A stretch of 64,000 nucleotides of DNA, from positions 4,083,803-4,147,802 of the forward strand of contig NC_087380.1 of assembly GCF_963675165.1 (NCBI RefSeq), written 5' to 3'. A model generated the notes under the pieces. That model did not search any database, was not told where the DNA came from, and saw only the letters and a list, made by a program, of their open reading frames with translations. How positions within the stretch are numbered: the first letter of the stretch is position 1; each line of letters opens with the position of its first letter. The stretch comes from Halichondria panicea (taxonomy: Eukaryota; Porifera; Demospongiae; Suberitida; Halichondriidae). Below, one piece after another: positions 24,366-36,100 of the stretch. A program made the translations under genes and the position numbers.

Positions 24366-24726
24366 TCATTTTGGTTCCATCATCTGGACAGCGACAATAT
24401 AGCAATAGATATCAATGTTAATGATAATTTGCTTTGAAGCCCCTCTCTTCCTCCTCTCAGGTCCCACTGGAAATGGTTTAATCTTTTCATCTTCAATGCA
24501 GTGAAGAAAATGGTTTCTCATAGAAGGTTGTATGAATGTGACGCCACTTGGGTCCTTCCCAAATACCAGGTGTGTGGCATAGGCTATTGAAAACAACCCA
24601 CAATCTGATGCCCCCCCCCCACTGCTTTGGCAGTCTAATGAAATGTTTACTTGAATTTAGCAACTTTGCAAGTAGAATCTTGGTGGTCAAACAAATCTCT
24701 GTATGAGAGTACATGCAATGAGTCAT
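24366..24726 (-). pseudogene. Ulp1-like protease / PHD relic
   Basis: Read downward, the 24726-24610 frame gives a decayed leader to the protease core, then after a C-homopolymer and a frame change SDCGLFSIAYATHLVFGKD appears (24603-24540). This is the Cys block of C48/Ulp1-type proteases. It continues MRNHFLHCIEDEKIKPFP and ends in a PHD-like remnant (YCYIVAVQMMEPK). The same order (Ulp1 Cys block, basic linker, PHD) is intact in the Ginger element 4 kb away, so this is a relic of a related transposon. The His and Asp parts of the triad are missing or shifted. Confidence 0.55.
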
Positions 24727-24762
24727 ATAGGAAGACGTCAGTGTCTTGCAGTTGTCCCACTC

Positions 24763-25083
24763 CTATCGTGGAGACTGTGGTCCAATGATTTCTATTAATG
24801 TGTACAACTTGGAGAGAATCTGGAGGTAGAGGAAAACAAAAGGTTTCAGAGATAGTGTGTACTCATTGCTACCAGAAAAATGTTGGTTAATAAATTTCTC
24901 AATTATGTCAATTGAATTCCCAGGCTTGTCACTGAGATCCATTGATGCAACCACCTCAACAACATCAAATCCAGCAGCAAGCATACACTTTACAACATAC
25001 GGTGGAAGTTTATCATGCATGAGAGCGAGAAAATCTTTGTCGCTGAGTGAAGCTGGGTCCGGGTGAACATCACATGTAGCCAT
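24763..25083 (-). CDS. small unrecognised protein (107 aa ORF)
   Basis: Starts MATCDVHPDPASLSDKDFLA and continues LPPYVVKCMLAAGFDVVEVV and DIIEKFINQHFSGSNEYTLS, then a hydrophobic tail that may be intron read-through. The composition suggests a compact helical domain. I do not recognise the family. It starts 15 bases from the end of the palindromic element at 25098, which could supply its promoter, and lies upstream of the Ulp1/PHD relic on the same strand, so it could be the N-terminal exon of that relic. Confidence 0.4.
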   Translation of the reverse strand: MATCDVHPDPASLSDKDFLALMHDKLPPYVVKCMLAAGFDVVEVVASMDLSDKPGNSIDIIEKFINQHFSGSNEYTLSLKPFVFLYLQILSKLYTLIEIIGPQSPR

Positions 25084-25097
25084 CTTTCCTATATAGA

Positions 25098-25610
25098 TCA
25101 AACTAAAAAAACATTTGCAATGTGAATGTTGCTAGGATTGCCAGGAAAAGAAAAGCGCGAAAAAGCGAAGAAACAAGAAATTCGGCGAGTGCATAACTCC
25201 AATCTGTTACAACTTCATTCACATGTATACTGTTTCAATTTTTTGTTCATTTTGTGCTTTTCCTGGCCAATCCTTCAGTAATTTTTATCATAATTATAAT
25301 TATAGTGAATTTTTTGCAAGCTATATATAATGTTTGTGATGTTTTCCCTTACAGTGTTGAGCAAACATGCAAGTGTTGGATGTGTGGGTGGATGATTGTG
25401 AATTCAGTTATTCGGGTTCATTTTTACCCAACTTGTATTTTGATTCTAAAATCATTATCAACAGTAGGCCACTCGGCTGTACATGTTCATGGCGTTGTAA
25501 CGGATTGGAGTTATGCACTCACCAAATTTCTTGTTTCTTCGCTTTTTCGCGCTTTTCTTTTCCTGGCAATCCTAGCAACATTCACATTGTAAATGTTTTT
25601 TTAGTTTGAT
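25098..25610. mobile_element. 512-bp palindromic element with about 110-bp arms
   Basis: Left end ATCAAACTAAAAAAACATTT, right end its complement (AAATGTTTTTTTAGTTTGAT). The arms continue through CCTAGCAACATTCACATTG and GTTGTAACGGATTGGAGTTA in inverted orientation. Partial copies lie at about 898-1000 and 62600-62705. Confidence 0.8.
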
Positions 25611-26080
25611 TCCCTTTCTTTTTCAGTACAGCAGTATTTTTATACTCTTCAATAATGAAATGTGAAATGCCTAAGAGGAATGTCAAGAAGCAAGAGAAGT
25701 TCAAGAAGAGAAGAGAAGACAGGCCATGCAGACTGGAATATATGAACACATAATTCTTATTACAGTGTTCATTTATCTATGCATGTTAAATACTGGAGTG
25801 TATACTTCAAAGTGCAAAAGCATTGGAGGCCTATGGTAGATCTAGCCAGTAGCATACCTGAGTTGAGAATGGAGAGAAGTTGGAGAAAAGAACTAGGGAC
25901 TGTTTGTGTACCAATCGATGTCACAGCCGGTTAACCAGCCACGCCCATCTCATAAGTTGCCATGTGCGTTGCTGTGGCAGTCATTTAAAGATGGTGGAAT
26001 TGCGTAGGTAAGAAAAGTGGAGCCTGAGAGGTCATCTGCCTCTTGGAAGCGGACGCAATTCTGAGAAAAACGCCCATGGT
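25611..26080. other. no recognisable gene
   Basis: Short non-conserved open frames only, between the palindromic element and the Ginger element. Confidence 0.5.
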
Positions 26081-26273
26081 CCGGTGTCATAAAATGTTGG
26101 GCCCCCCCATGTTTAGGCCCCCCCCCCCGGGCCTAGAATTTTAAAATTTTGGGCCCCCCGGGCCTAGAATGTTAACAGTTTACGCCCCCCAGGGGGCCTA
26201 AACTGTTAACATTCTAGGCCCCCCACTGTGAGATTAGGCCCCCCTCTTTTCTGGAACAAAAAGCGCTTACGGA

Positions 26274-26440
26274 CTATGACTTCTGGCTATTAGCTGACTT
26301 ATCTATGCTGCATGATACTAATGGACAAAGCAAAGGGAGTGCTATGACACTATGACTTCTGGCTATTAGCTGACTTATCTATGCATGATACTAATGGACA
26401 AAGCAAAGGGAGTGCTATAACACTATGACTTCTAGCTATT
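26274..26440 (+). repeat. tandem repeat, unit about 75 bp, 2.3 copies
   Basis: ACTATGACTTCTGGCTATTA through GACAAAGCAAAGGGAGTGCT is repeated twice and begun a third time. It lies inside the Ginger element between its left TIR and the first coding exon, where it could contain binding sites for the transposase. That role is inference. Confidence 0.85.
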
Positions 26441-26526
26441 AGTTATCTGTGAACCCTCATCTCAGATCCTGTCAGAGAGTGTATAAAAGTAGCAAATATG
26501 TTAGCAGGCATGTTACTAAATCTACC

Positions 26527-29417
26527 ATGGAATCCAAAAGTGAAGGAAGATTTACCTTTGAAGTTATTCATGCTCTCATAAGCAGGAACGAGTACCCTTC
26601 ATCCTTTAGTAAAGAAGACAAGCGTTCCCTGAGGCGGAGAGTTAAATGCTTTGATGCAGTGGATGGAGAATTGTACTATGTTGGATCTACCCAAGAGACA
26701 GTTGCCATAAATTACCTAGATATTATACATAATTATAGTTATCGCTATATATTTGTGTCTACATACTGTTACATGCAGTATTACATTTTCAAAAAAGGTG
26801 ATGAGAAGAGGCTTGTTGTGGAAGACAAGGAGCAGAGGAAAAGGATTATAGGAGCAATCCATGATCCAAGTCATATGGGAGTCAACAGAACATTGGACAT
26901 GATCACAGCCAAGTATTACTGGCCTGGTCAAACAAATGAAGTCAAAGAATATGTAAGTGAAGCCGGACTTAGCCTCGATTCCAGGCCGATTAAAATACGT
27001 ATTTTAATCGGCCTTGAATCGAGGCTAAGCCGGACTTTACTATAGTATTTCTTTTAGTGTATTTGCATGATCTACTTATTTCTTATAGGTGAAAACATGT
27101 ACCAAGTGCCAGTGTACCAATCCTAGACTACTAAAACCAGCATCGACTCTCCACCCAATACCAGTGACACCAAAGGTTTGGCATACAGTTGGGATGGATT
27201 TGATTGGCCCTCTGACAGAGACACCCAGGGGCAACAAGTATGTCATAACGCTCACTGACTATTTCAGCAAGTGGGCGGAAGCAGCCCCACTACCAGACAA
27301 GACAGCACATGGAGTAGCTAAATTCCTTTATTCTGTAAGTGCACTATAGCAATAATTATTATGCACATCATTTACAGCAAATCAATCTCTCTTAATAGGT
27401 TATGTGCAGAATGGGCTGTGCAGAAGTCATCATCACTGACCAGGGTCGGGAATTCGTCAACTCACTCTCAGCCCAGTTGTACCAGAAAACCAACACCCAG
27501 CATAGAATCACTAGCGCTTACCATCCTCAGACAAATGAATTAACTGAGCGGTTTAACCAGACTCTTTCTAGGTGTTTGGCTAAGACTGTGAATGACAACC
27601 AAGATAACTGGGACGAGAAGATCAACACGATTCTCATGGGGTATAGGGCATCACGTCAAGCATCGATTAAGCATTCTCCTTACTTCATGCTCTTCCAAGC
27701 TGAGATGCGTTTGCCGATTGATAGTGAGCTACTGCCCGGTCAGCCTGAAGAAAGAACCCCAGAAGAAGTTATTGAGCATCTTTTGAAGAGCCGTGAAGAA
27801 GTGTTCACAACAGCTGAAGCCAACATCAAGTCAGCACAAGGCAAACAAAAAGAAACGTATGACAGAAAACACCAGCAAGTCAGCACACTTAGCGTGGGTA
27901 TGAAGGTTTTGCTGGAGAATACTGCTCAAAAGCAGAGGAAGGGAGGAAAACTGGACTCAAGATGGCTAGGGCCATATTTCATCAACCGAGATTTAGGTAA
28001 GTTATTATTATTATTTTAGTGATAATAGTTATAATCTATACAGCCTGTATGTTATACAGCTAAAATGAATTCACATGCACTATATATATAATTATATATA
28101 TATTATATGTATATATAGGTAAGGGCTTATATGAGCTAAAAAACCTTTCTGGTCAAATACTCAAGAAGAAGGCGAATGTCTGTCGGCTGAAGTTGTTTAA
28201 TGAAAGGAGCTTGTCTAGAGACAATAAACAGCCACCAGAAGGCGATCGGCCACCAGAGAGAGACGACCAACAGCCACCAGAGAGAGACGACCAACAGCCA
28301 CCAGAGAGAGACGACCCACAGCCACCAGAGAGAGACGACCCACAGCCACCAGAGGGAGACGATCCACAGCCACAAAAGGGAGACGACCCACAGCCACCAG
28401 AGAGAGACGACCAACAGCCACCAAAGAAAGACGACCCAAAGAAAGAGGACCCACAGCCACCAAAGAGAGACCCTAAGTCAAACAAATGTAAGACTAAGGA
28501 TGTTTTCAAGAAGGTGAGTGTTGTGTCTCAATCAATTATCTTTTGTCTGTTACTGTACCTTTACTGTACTATTCTTACCTTATCATAGACCGAAGTACAG
28601 TGGGTCAATGAGCTCTCTCTCACGGCACATGACAGAGAGATACTACTCGCCCCAACAGGCATGCTGTCTGACAAGCATGTGGATGCTGCAATGATGCTTT
28701 TAAGTGGCCAATTCTCCAAAACATCTGGGTTGCAATCGTCACTTAAAGTGCAGTTTCGTCTTGGTTTTCGCCCAATTGATTTGGACAAGCGCACAAGGGT
28801 TCAAGGTGAGTTATGTAACTGTCTCAAGATTATGAAACAATTCTTTTTATTATATATTAGGAGTGCAGATACTGTTTGTGCCAGAACGTCATCACTGGAT
28901 CCTGACAAGTTGTATTGAAGGCAGTGTCTATGTGTATGACAGCCTGCAGACAGGCACTAAGGAATTTCCTAGATCTGTAGAAAATCAACTACTCCAGCTC
29001 TACCATCCAACACTTAGTCCACCACAACGTCAAGAAATTGGTTTACTGGCAGAGTGTCCGCCTGTCCAACAACAACAAGAGTCATATGACTGTGGCTTAT
29101 TTGCTATTGCATGGGCGTACCACCTCTTAGTTGGAGACTCTTTAAACACGCTGACACTGGACCAGCAAAAACTCAGACGGCATTTGGTAAGGTGCTTTGA
29201 AAAGAAGAAACTATCAAGGTTCCCAAAATCAAGGCAGGAGACCCCTCGAAGTGAGATAGTGTGGGTATCTGTAGTAGCTTCGTGCTACCAGTGCATAAGG
29301 CCTGACTCGTGGAACGACATGGTGCAGTGTGATGGCTGCGACAGGTGGTACCACATGAAGTGTGCACATATAAAGAAAGCTCCATTCAGTGACTGGCACT
29401 GTAAAGACTGCAAATAG
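26527..29417 (+). CDS. Ginger transposase: HHCC zinc finger, DD35E integrase, GPY/F, Ulp1 protease, PHD finger
   Basis: Exons: 26527 (or ATG 26449)-26952, 27089-27334, 27399-27996, 28119-28513, 28589-28805 and 28861-29417, all GT-AG with matching phases. Domains in order: HHCC finger (HDPSHMGVNRTL, CTKCQC), and integrase core with GMDLIGPL, ITDQGREF and NELTERFNQT (Asp, Asp, 35 residues, Glu). Then GPY/F (RWLGPYFINRDLGKGLYEL), a repetitive PPERDDQQ linker, a C48/Ulp1 protease (HHW, VYVYDSL, Gln, SYDCGLFAIAWAY: His, Asp, Gln, Cys all present), and a PHD finger (CYQC, MVQCDGCDRWYHMKC, WHCKDCK) ending at the stop. Integrase catalyses strand transfer. The protease probably acts on SUMO/ubiquitin-like targets or on the polyprotein. 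An in-frame stretch around 26700-26795 is less conserved and may be an intron. Confidence 0.85.
26970..27027. mobile_element. 58-bp hairpin mini-element with 9-bp target duplication
   Basis: Inside the first Ginger intron. TAGCCTCGATTCCAGGCCGA at the left is matched by TCGGCCTTGAATCGAGGCTA at the right; the whole is nearly one perfect palindrome. Both flanks are AGCCGGACT (26961-26969 and 27028-27036). The termini match the helicase/DUF6589 element at 57726-61317, so this is probably a minimal non-autonomous relative. Confidence 0.85.
28206..28480 (+). repeat. 27-bp coding repeat in the Ginger linker
   Basis: About nine degenerate copies of CCACCAGAGAGAGACGACC encode PPERDDQQ-type repeats, a charged disordered linker between the GPY/F region and the Ulp1 domain. 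Frames on both strands stay open through it. Confidence 0.85.
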
Positions 29418-29677
29418 ACTGCAAATAGATAGCTAGTTTTCTGTTGTTGTACTTGTTCAAGTTTTGAGATGTATCATAATAACCGCTGAGATACTTTTAA
29501 TAGGGGGGGCCTAAACTTTTAAGAGGGGGCCCAGAATTTTAAAATTCTAGGCCCGGGGGGGGCCCAATCTCATGGGGGGCCTAAAATTTTATGACACCGG
29601 GTTCTAGTCGACTAGAGGCTGTATCTAGAATCTTCTGAACATGTCTGTACAAGGAGGAAATGCTTTCCAAGAAAGTT

Positions 29678-29718
29678 ACTTACTTACTTACTTACTTACT
29701 AACTTACTTACTTACTTA
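29678..29718. repeat. (CTTA)n microsatellite
   Basis: About ten CTTA/ACTT units with one interruption. Confidence 0.9.
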
Positions 29719-29719
29719 G

Positions 29720-30119
29720 TCAGTCAGACAAAACGCGGTGAAATATGAAAATAATGCAATTTTTCAAATATCAATAGTAATGCATGAGAATATTCATTGA
29801 CTATAATTTCACACATTTAGACAGATAAAAGGCTAACTAAGCTATCTGTCAACTCAGTTTCTTGCTGTGGCCCTTCCCTGCAGAAATAGTGATATAGATA
29901 TTATTATACAACCTATTATTGGCAGCTACAATGACAGACTATGCAATGAGTATGATAAGACTTACTGTAGAGCCTATAGATATTAAGATAATAATATCTA
30001 TATCAGTAGCAATAGACTTGCCAGTCAGAATTCCACAATAGACACTGTGAAATGATGAAATGTATAATAATTATTATAAACAGTGCTACATGGCTCTAAA
30101 AGCAATGGCTCACCTTGAT
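29720..30119. other. downstream of the sacsin-like gene; no gene seen
   Basis: AT-rich. The block at 29818-29895 (AAGGCTAACTAAGCTATCTG, CCTTCCCTGCAGAAATAG) is similar to 50190-50255, indicating a shared repeat or an old duplication. Confidence 0.4.
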
Positions 30120-33100
30120 TCAGTCACTCAGTACAGTCTTTGTATAGCGAATATAATTATAAAGTGATGCACAATGCATAGATACTATAGTATCTATACT
30201 AATCCCTCCTCCCCCTACCTGGGATCGGGACGATGACTCTTGCTCTCTTGTGTAACTTTCTCTTTGACGCTGCACTGTTTTGTTGAGATCCTCCCATTGC
30301 AGGTTAATATTTTTGTCCACATCTCTTTTTGATATCTCAGAATTTAGAAACTTAAACACCTCTTCAGTCACAGCTGAATCATCGAGGTTCTTGTCAGGAT
30401 GCCACTTAAGACAAAGACGTCTAACAGCTTTCCTTCTCTCTTCTTTTGGTAGCTTCCATATCTCATCAAGTTGACATAATAGAACATCTTCAATCTTTTT
30501 AAGATTCTTGCTCTGCACTTCTTGATGCAAATTAATCGTGTCCATGTCTGTTTCACCCCCATATGGTACAACATCTGTCCCTTCTGCAAGAATCTTTTCT
30601 TTCTTCAAACCTCTGAGGAATTTGTAGAGCTTAAGTACACCTACTTCGATTCCTTCTTCATCATCTTGGTGTGTCAATATTTTGTATTTCATACTGATTC
30701 GAGGGATGACATCAAAACTTTCACACCCTTTGGGCAAAATAGGGTACATAACCTCGACGTAAACAATGAGGTTCTCCATTACTTCATATCCAACAATCTC
30801 TCCAGGATGAAATACATTCTCAACTGCTTGATCAAGTCTATGATGCCAGCACTCTGCAACTTCTTTACTCAGTTTGAACGTGACCTCGCTCATTCTTTCT
30901 TCAGTCAGTGGAATTCTATTTACCTCTAAAATATCCTTCACTTCATGGGGATTCTGGACACTTAAGAGCTGAACAAGCACATCCTTCAATTTGGGACACA
31001 CATCATCAGTAATTAGCTGTGGTTGTTTTAGTTTACTTATAATTAGCTGAAATAATCTGTTGCACAAAGCCCGTACCACTTGGTGAATATTCTTGGCCAA
31101 CTGTGAGTCCAGGTATAAGCATCCGTCGGGAGTGTCTCCTGTTGTCTCTAAGTAAAACTTTGTGTCCAAATTACCAATCAATTTTTGGTTCTCTTTAAAA
31201 GTGACAACCATTCGCAAATGGCGAAAGGTTTGTATTGCTGTGCTGGCCAAAAACTCCCTAACAATAGATTCTACATTCTGCAGAGGTTGCTTGGCCTTGG
31301 TGTAATAGCGCACGCATGCAGAAACTGCCTGTGGCAGAATGTTGTTCATTTCAAACGTTTTAATCAAATCATTGCCTGCATCTGTATGGTCAATGGGTTC
31401 ACACTCCGGCTGAACCTTTAAGATACAAACTTTAGATAAGCCGATAGGACGAACAGTGAGTGACAGCATTTCACAGAAATCTCTCTCGAAAAGTTGGATC
31501 TTATTGTCTTTTGTTCTAATCTTTAGAAGGGAATAGCAGGTTTCCTCAAAATGAAATCTGCCCAAAAATGTGTCAGCGTCAACATATAGCAATTGTGTTG
31601 AGAGGACTAGTGTTGTGTTATCATTAGGTAAATACAGAGGAGAGAGGGTCTCACTCCCTTTTGAAACTAAAACACTGGATGATTTAACACTCAGCAACTC
31701 AATGAGCTCTTTAATTATTGCAAATACACATTTCCTTGTTTTCTGTTCTAGTACCTGCCCAGCAGAAAGTTCATAGGCTTTTTGAAGAACTAATTGAATG
31801 TGATTATAACCAATTGAAGACTCGACTCCAATCTGCTGAAGTATGAACTTTAGACATTCTAGCTGGCTATCAAGTATTTGAAGGAACGGATGATATTTAT
31901 CTGTTGAAATTGCACTGTAATGCAAGACACTGCAAGGCTTCACAAGGACTATTATGATGCTTGTGTGTCATCTCGAATGTACTATACACCGGAATGCAAT
32001 GCATATCTCTCAATAGCTGTATGTGAGCATCGTTAACATCGTCCTGTTTCGTTTCTAGCAATGTCAGGTTTTGTACAATCACTGACATAAGTGACGTGGC
32101 TTGATCAGAAGTAGGTATGTTGGAATCTGGATATTGATCAAAGTTTTGAAAGTTGCTGAATCGTTTCTTAGCACTAATAATTCTGCATGTTTTTGATTAC
32201 ATGATCAACTGTAGGATCACATGTAATGCCTAGTTTATCTGCTAATAGGCGGTGTTCACTATAAGTCAACGGACTCCAATTTTCAGGAAGATTAACTATC
32301 GGCTTTACAGTCCACAAGAAAGGTGTACAGTTTGTAATGGCAGCTTCACTGAGTTTGGTGAGGGAGCACATGCGCCTGTTCATCACTATATTGTTTGATC
32401 CACATTTTGCGCTACTGATCCATGTCACTTCTGGATGGATTTGAGTAGGCACAAATGGTATCTCTGCCACTTGATGTAGGAAATAATCGTCACTGTGCCA
32501 TTTTGCTTCCTTAGCACTGTCAGACGATAAATATTGAAGGAGAACTGTCGAAGTTTTTACAATGTCCTTGTGATTTCCTCCTGCAATTTCTTTGCAGAAC
32601 TCGAGAAACTCAGTGTGATTGACTGTGCACCTCAATCCGAGCTCTTTGAAGAAAGCTAGCCATTCAGTCCATGATGGAGAGCTCCTGAAATATTCAGGGA
32701 GAAATGAAAAGTGTTTGTGGAAAGTAAGAAATATGTCAATCTCATGATTGCAGTAGCTGTTAACTGGCAGCAATTTGTCTATACCAATACAGCGGAGTGA
32801 ACCTAATTTTTTAAGAAATCGTTTAGCCCTTGCTATGTTTTCTGTTTCACACTTGGATTTGATTTTCTTGTAAATCACATTTTTGTCGAGCAAGGTGACT
32901 CTAATATATCTTAGATGTTCATACCTGTTCATCTCGCTGATATAGGAGAAAAATTCGAAGATAAAGATGCAGTAAAGATCTTCTGCAGTGACAACATTTA
33001 CTTCAAGTTCCTCTGGAGCGCCAAAATCTGTCCAGGAACCACGTCCGTGCAGGAAGACAGCATTTGGAGTGTACTTGTTCCATTCAGAATATCCCACCTC

Positions 33101-36100
33101 ACAAGCATTGCTTGGCCAAACATATGCAGTTTTACGTTGTAATGCTCTGAAAACGCCATCAACACACTCAAATAGAGGAAGAGACCTTATATGGCTAAGG
33201 CTGTTTAAGTCAGTTCTGAAGTTAATGTTACTGAGGTAGGAAATGATAATACCAATCATTTCTTTGTCGATTACCACAGATAGTTCCTTCTCAATCTCTT
33301 GATTTAAATGGAACAATATTTTCAGAATAGCTGCAGTATCTTTTACAGTTGGACAAGACAGGTAAGCAGAACCAACTACGTTTGTGTCCAAAACTGGTAT
33401 GCCGATGTGTTGTAGGACCTGATAAATTTTAAGATATTCCCCATCCTCCTGCATAGAAATGGGAACGATTGGTATAAGAGTGTCACTGAAGGAATGTAAA
33501 CTGCCTGTGATACTCGGAAGAAGAGCCCATTCTTTCAAAATGTGAGGCATATTGAAACTAAAAACTGGATCCTCTGAAAAACAATTCCAGTATCTGATCA
33601 ATAGTTTCCTTGGCAGACTTTGGGGAAACTGAATTACTCGATTTGTTCTGAGGCAGTTAGGTAAGTGATTGCTTAAAAGCTTGTCGAAAAGGGTTAGACT
33701 ATACGCATTGTCTGATAAATGTACACATACAATAAAGTAGTTGCTGCTATACAAAACTTTGATCAGTACAGGGTGGAGAAAACAGTCTTGACTATCAGGA
33801 AAAAGATCAGAAAAGTTAGATTTGACAACCTTTGTATGTTGATGGAATCTTCTCAATATACCATCAGCTGTTAAGAGAAGGGGTTGGCCAAAAGGTTCTT
33901 TTGGGAATTTCAACTGCTCAGTAGGGCTGGTTATAGTCCTTGAGGACCCATCTGCAATTAGTTTGCTTGCACCTAGGAGGTATTCAGTGAAAAGTTTGAA
34001 TGTAGAAGTATCTCTGAAAACAGTGTCACTAATTCCACATGGGAATTTTCCCGTGTTGCTTGTTTGAGAGCAAAAATTTGAGTAGTATTCAAATACTGTT
34101 TGCGGGCTAGTCCTTTCGATTTTATTAGCACTCTCTTTTATGGCTTGGTTGAGCTGGTCTTGAATAAAGCTACCCGCTACTGTCAACTTCATGCCGATGT
34201 CTTCAATAATCGCTCTTAGTTCACCCCGTTTATCAACAAAAGACCAGAAGTATACTTGAGTAGATGGATCACTGCTTTTAGGATGGTGCCAATTTACTTG
34301 CAATTGCTTTGACTCACTATTCCTTGATCTTGTTGACATTGGTACAAGACTTGCAGGGTATTCCTTGTAATCAACTACAGCTAAAATGTTGTTGTTGCGG
34401 GCAACTAGTTTTTCATAGACACTCTCTGCAAATTTTATGAATAGTTTGTCCATTTCATATGTGGGTGGAAAAATCTCATAGTACTTCCTGATATCATGGT
34501 TTGCTATGTGCCATGCCTGGTACGGCTCAGTGGATACATAAAATGACTGACAATGCTCAAGAAGGATTGCATACGAAGAGGATATCGCTTGAAAGAGTTT
34601 ATTATTCCAAACAGACTGATGATCTTCTCTCTCCTCCTCGGTAGAACTCCACAAATTTCTACTCATTGAGTTCAAAATAAAATGTCCGTTTATATGCACT
34701 GGTAGTTTTGATGTAACTGGCAGAGGCAGAGGCAATAAACAAAACAATTTGCCCTTGAGCTTTTCCTCATTCGGAAGTGAATTCCATGGTGATAATAGAG
34801 CTGCAATCCCGTGCCTAGGCTTGATTGCTTCAATAAAACTCCATGTCTGTTGTTCATTCTCCATATCTCCTAATCCTTGTTGTATCAACCACTTGTTTTC
34901 AGTTGAAATTTCCTTTCCAGATGAGCACTGTACTTCACTGATGGTTAATGGGTATCTGATAACAAGAGATTTGTTTCCTTTCTTCTTGTTGAAGCTAGAC
35001 ATTGCTTTATGGAGCTCTTGACGCTTCTTTTGTGCTACTTCTTCTACTTCAGTGCAATACATTTTCGTGATGTTTATAGTGTTCCCATTTTCTGCTATAA
35101 CCATGAATTTTAGTTTTGTAACATTGTTAAGAAAAAGCATTGCTTCTTTCGCAATGGGTGCCCATTCTTCTAGCATTTTAAGCATGGTTCTAGATGTTAT
35201 AGGTTCACCAACAGGAGTTCCATTCTTGTGTCTAGGGATAATTTTTGAGTCTAGTAAATGTTCTTTTGTGTGTCTCAAAGGAAATCGAAATAAAGAGCCA
35301 CCACTAAGCTCAGGAGGGCAATTTTCAAGGCCAGACTGCAGAAAAGCGGAGCTCATATCAGGAAACAATTCCCAGAATCTCTGACTCAAACCATCAAATC
35401 TTCGTCCTGGAGAGAGCACATTAGCTCCAGGCACATACTTACAGTGTGGATCCAGTACACACATTGTTTCTCCTCCAGTGATGAAGCTAGGGCAATCAGT
35501 GAGGTGGTAAACTACACTGAAACCGTTGCCGTGACCAATGCTTTCATAATTAGTGCGTTTACTACCAAACCCCAGCTTCTGTATACCCCAAATATCTTTC
35601 TCTGCAAAGACACTATCGTTCCACACCAAAAGAGCTGGGCCTTGTAGTTTACCCCAATTCTGTGATAATACTCCTTGTTTTCCGTGGGTCCGCATATCCA
35701 AAATTATATACATTTTAGTTGCTTTGGCATCATCAGTGTTCTGTAGTAGCTCTTTAAGGATTGTAATATGCAACGGATAATCTCTTATGATGTTTTGAAT
35801 CCTACTGGTTAGTTCCTCATGCTGGGCAAATTCAACACTCTGAAATTGACAATGTTGACTGGAAGTGGCCACAAATTTCTCAAGTATTTTGCTTCTTCTT
35901 AGCTCCACACCCAGCTTAATTGCCAGAGTTAGTGGGATGATGCCATGTACATAAGTTTGTTTAGGGTCCCGTGGTGACCAGGGTGCGTCGTTGTAGACCA
36001 GTTTGTTTGAATCGCGTAAAACGAAATGTTCATCAGGAAGCATAAGTGTGGGGGCTACGTTTAATTTTACTTGGTGAAGTAAAGTAACAATAAAATGTAA

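Larger units (their letters stand above)
26085..29596 (+). mobile_element. complete Ginger-type DNA transposon (3.5 kb, CCGG target duplication)
   Basis: The element starts TGTCATAAAATGTTGGGCCC and ends with the matching inverted end, TTTTATGACA. The terminal inverted repeats are rich in GGGGGGCCTA and run about 90-140 bases. The flanks are CCGG at 26081-26084 and 29597-29600, a perfect 4-base duplication. There is no reverse transcriptase, RNase H or LTR. It encodes a gypsy-like integrase followed by a Ulp1 protease and PHD finger on the same strand. TGTNR termini, 4-base duplications and a gypsy-like integrase are the published hallmarks of Ginger1 elements. The long frames and clean splice sites suggest recent activity. 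Confidence 0.85.

Noticed and set aside
28136-28509. Minus-strand frames with Gly/Ser/Trp repeats
   Set aside because: Antisense of the PPERDDQQ linker of the Ginger transposase.
26085-29596. Gypsy LTR retrotransposon
   Set aside because: Integrase is gypsy-like, but there is no reverse transcriptase, RNase H, gag or LTR; inverted ends and CCGG duplications indicate a DNA transposon.
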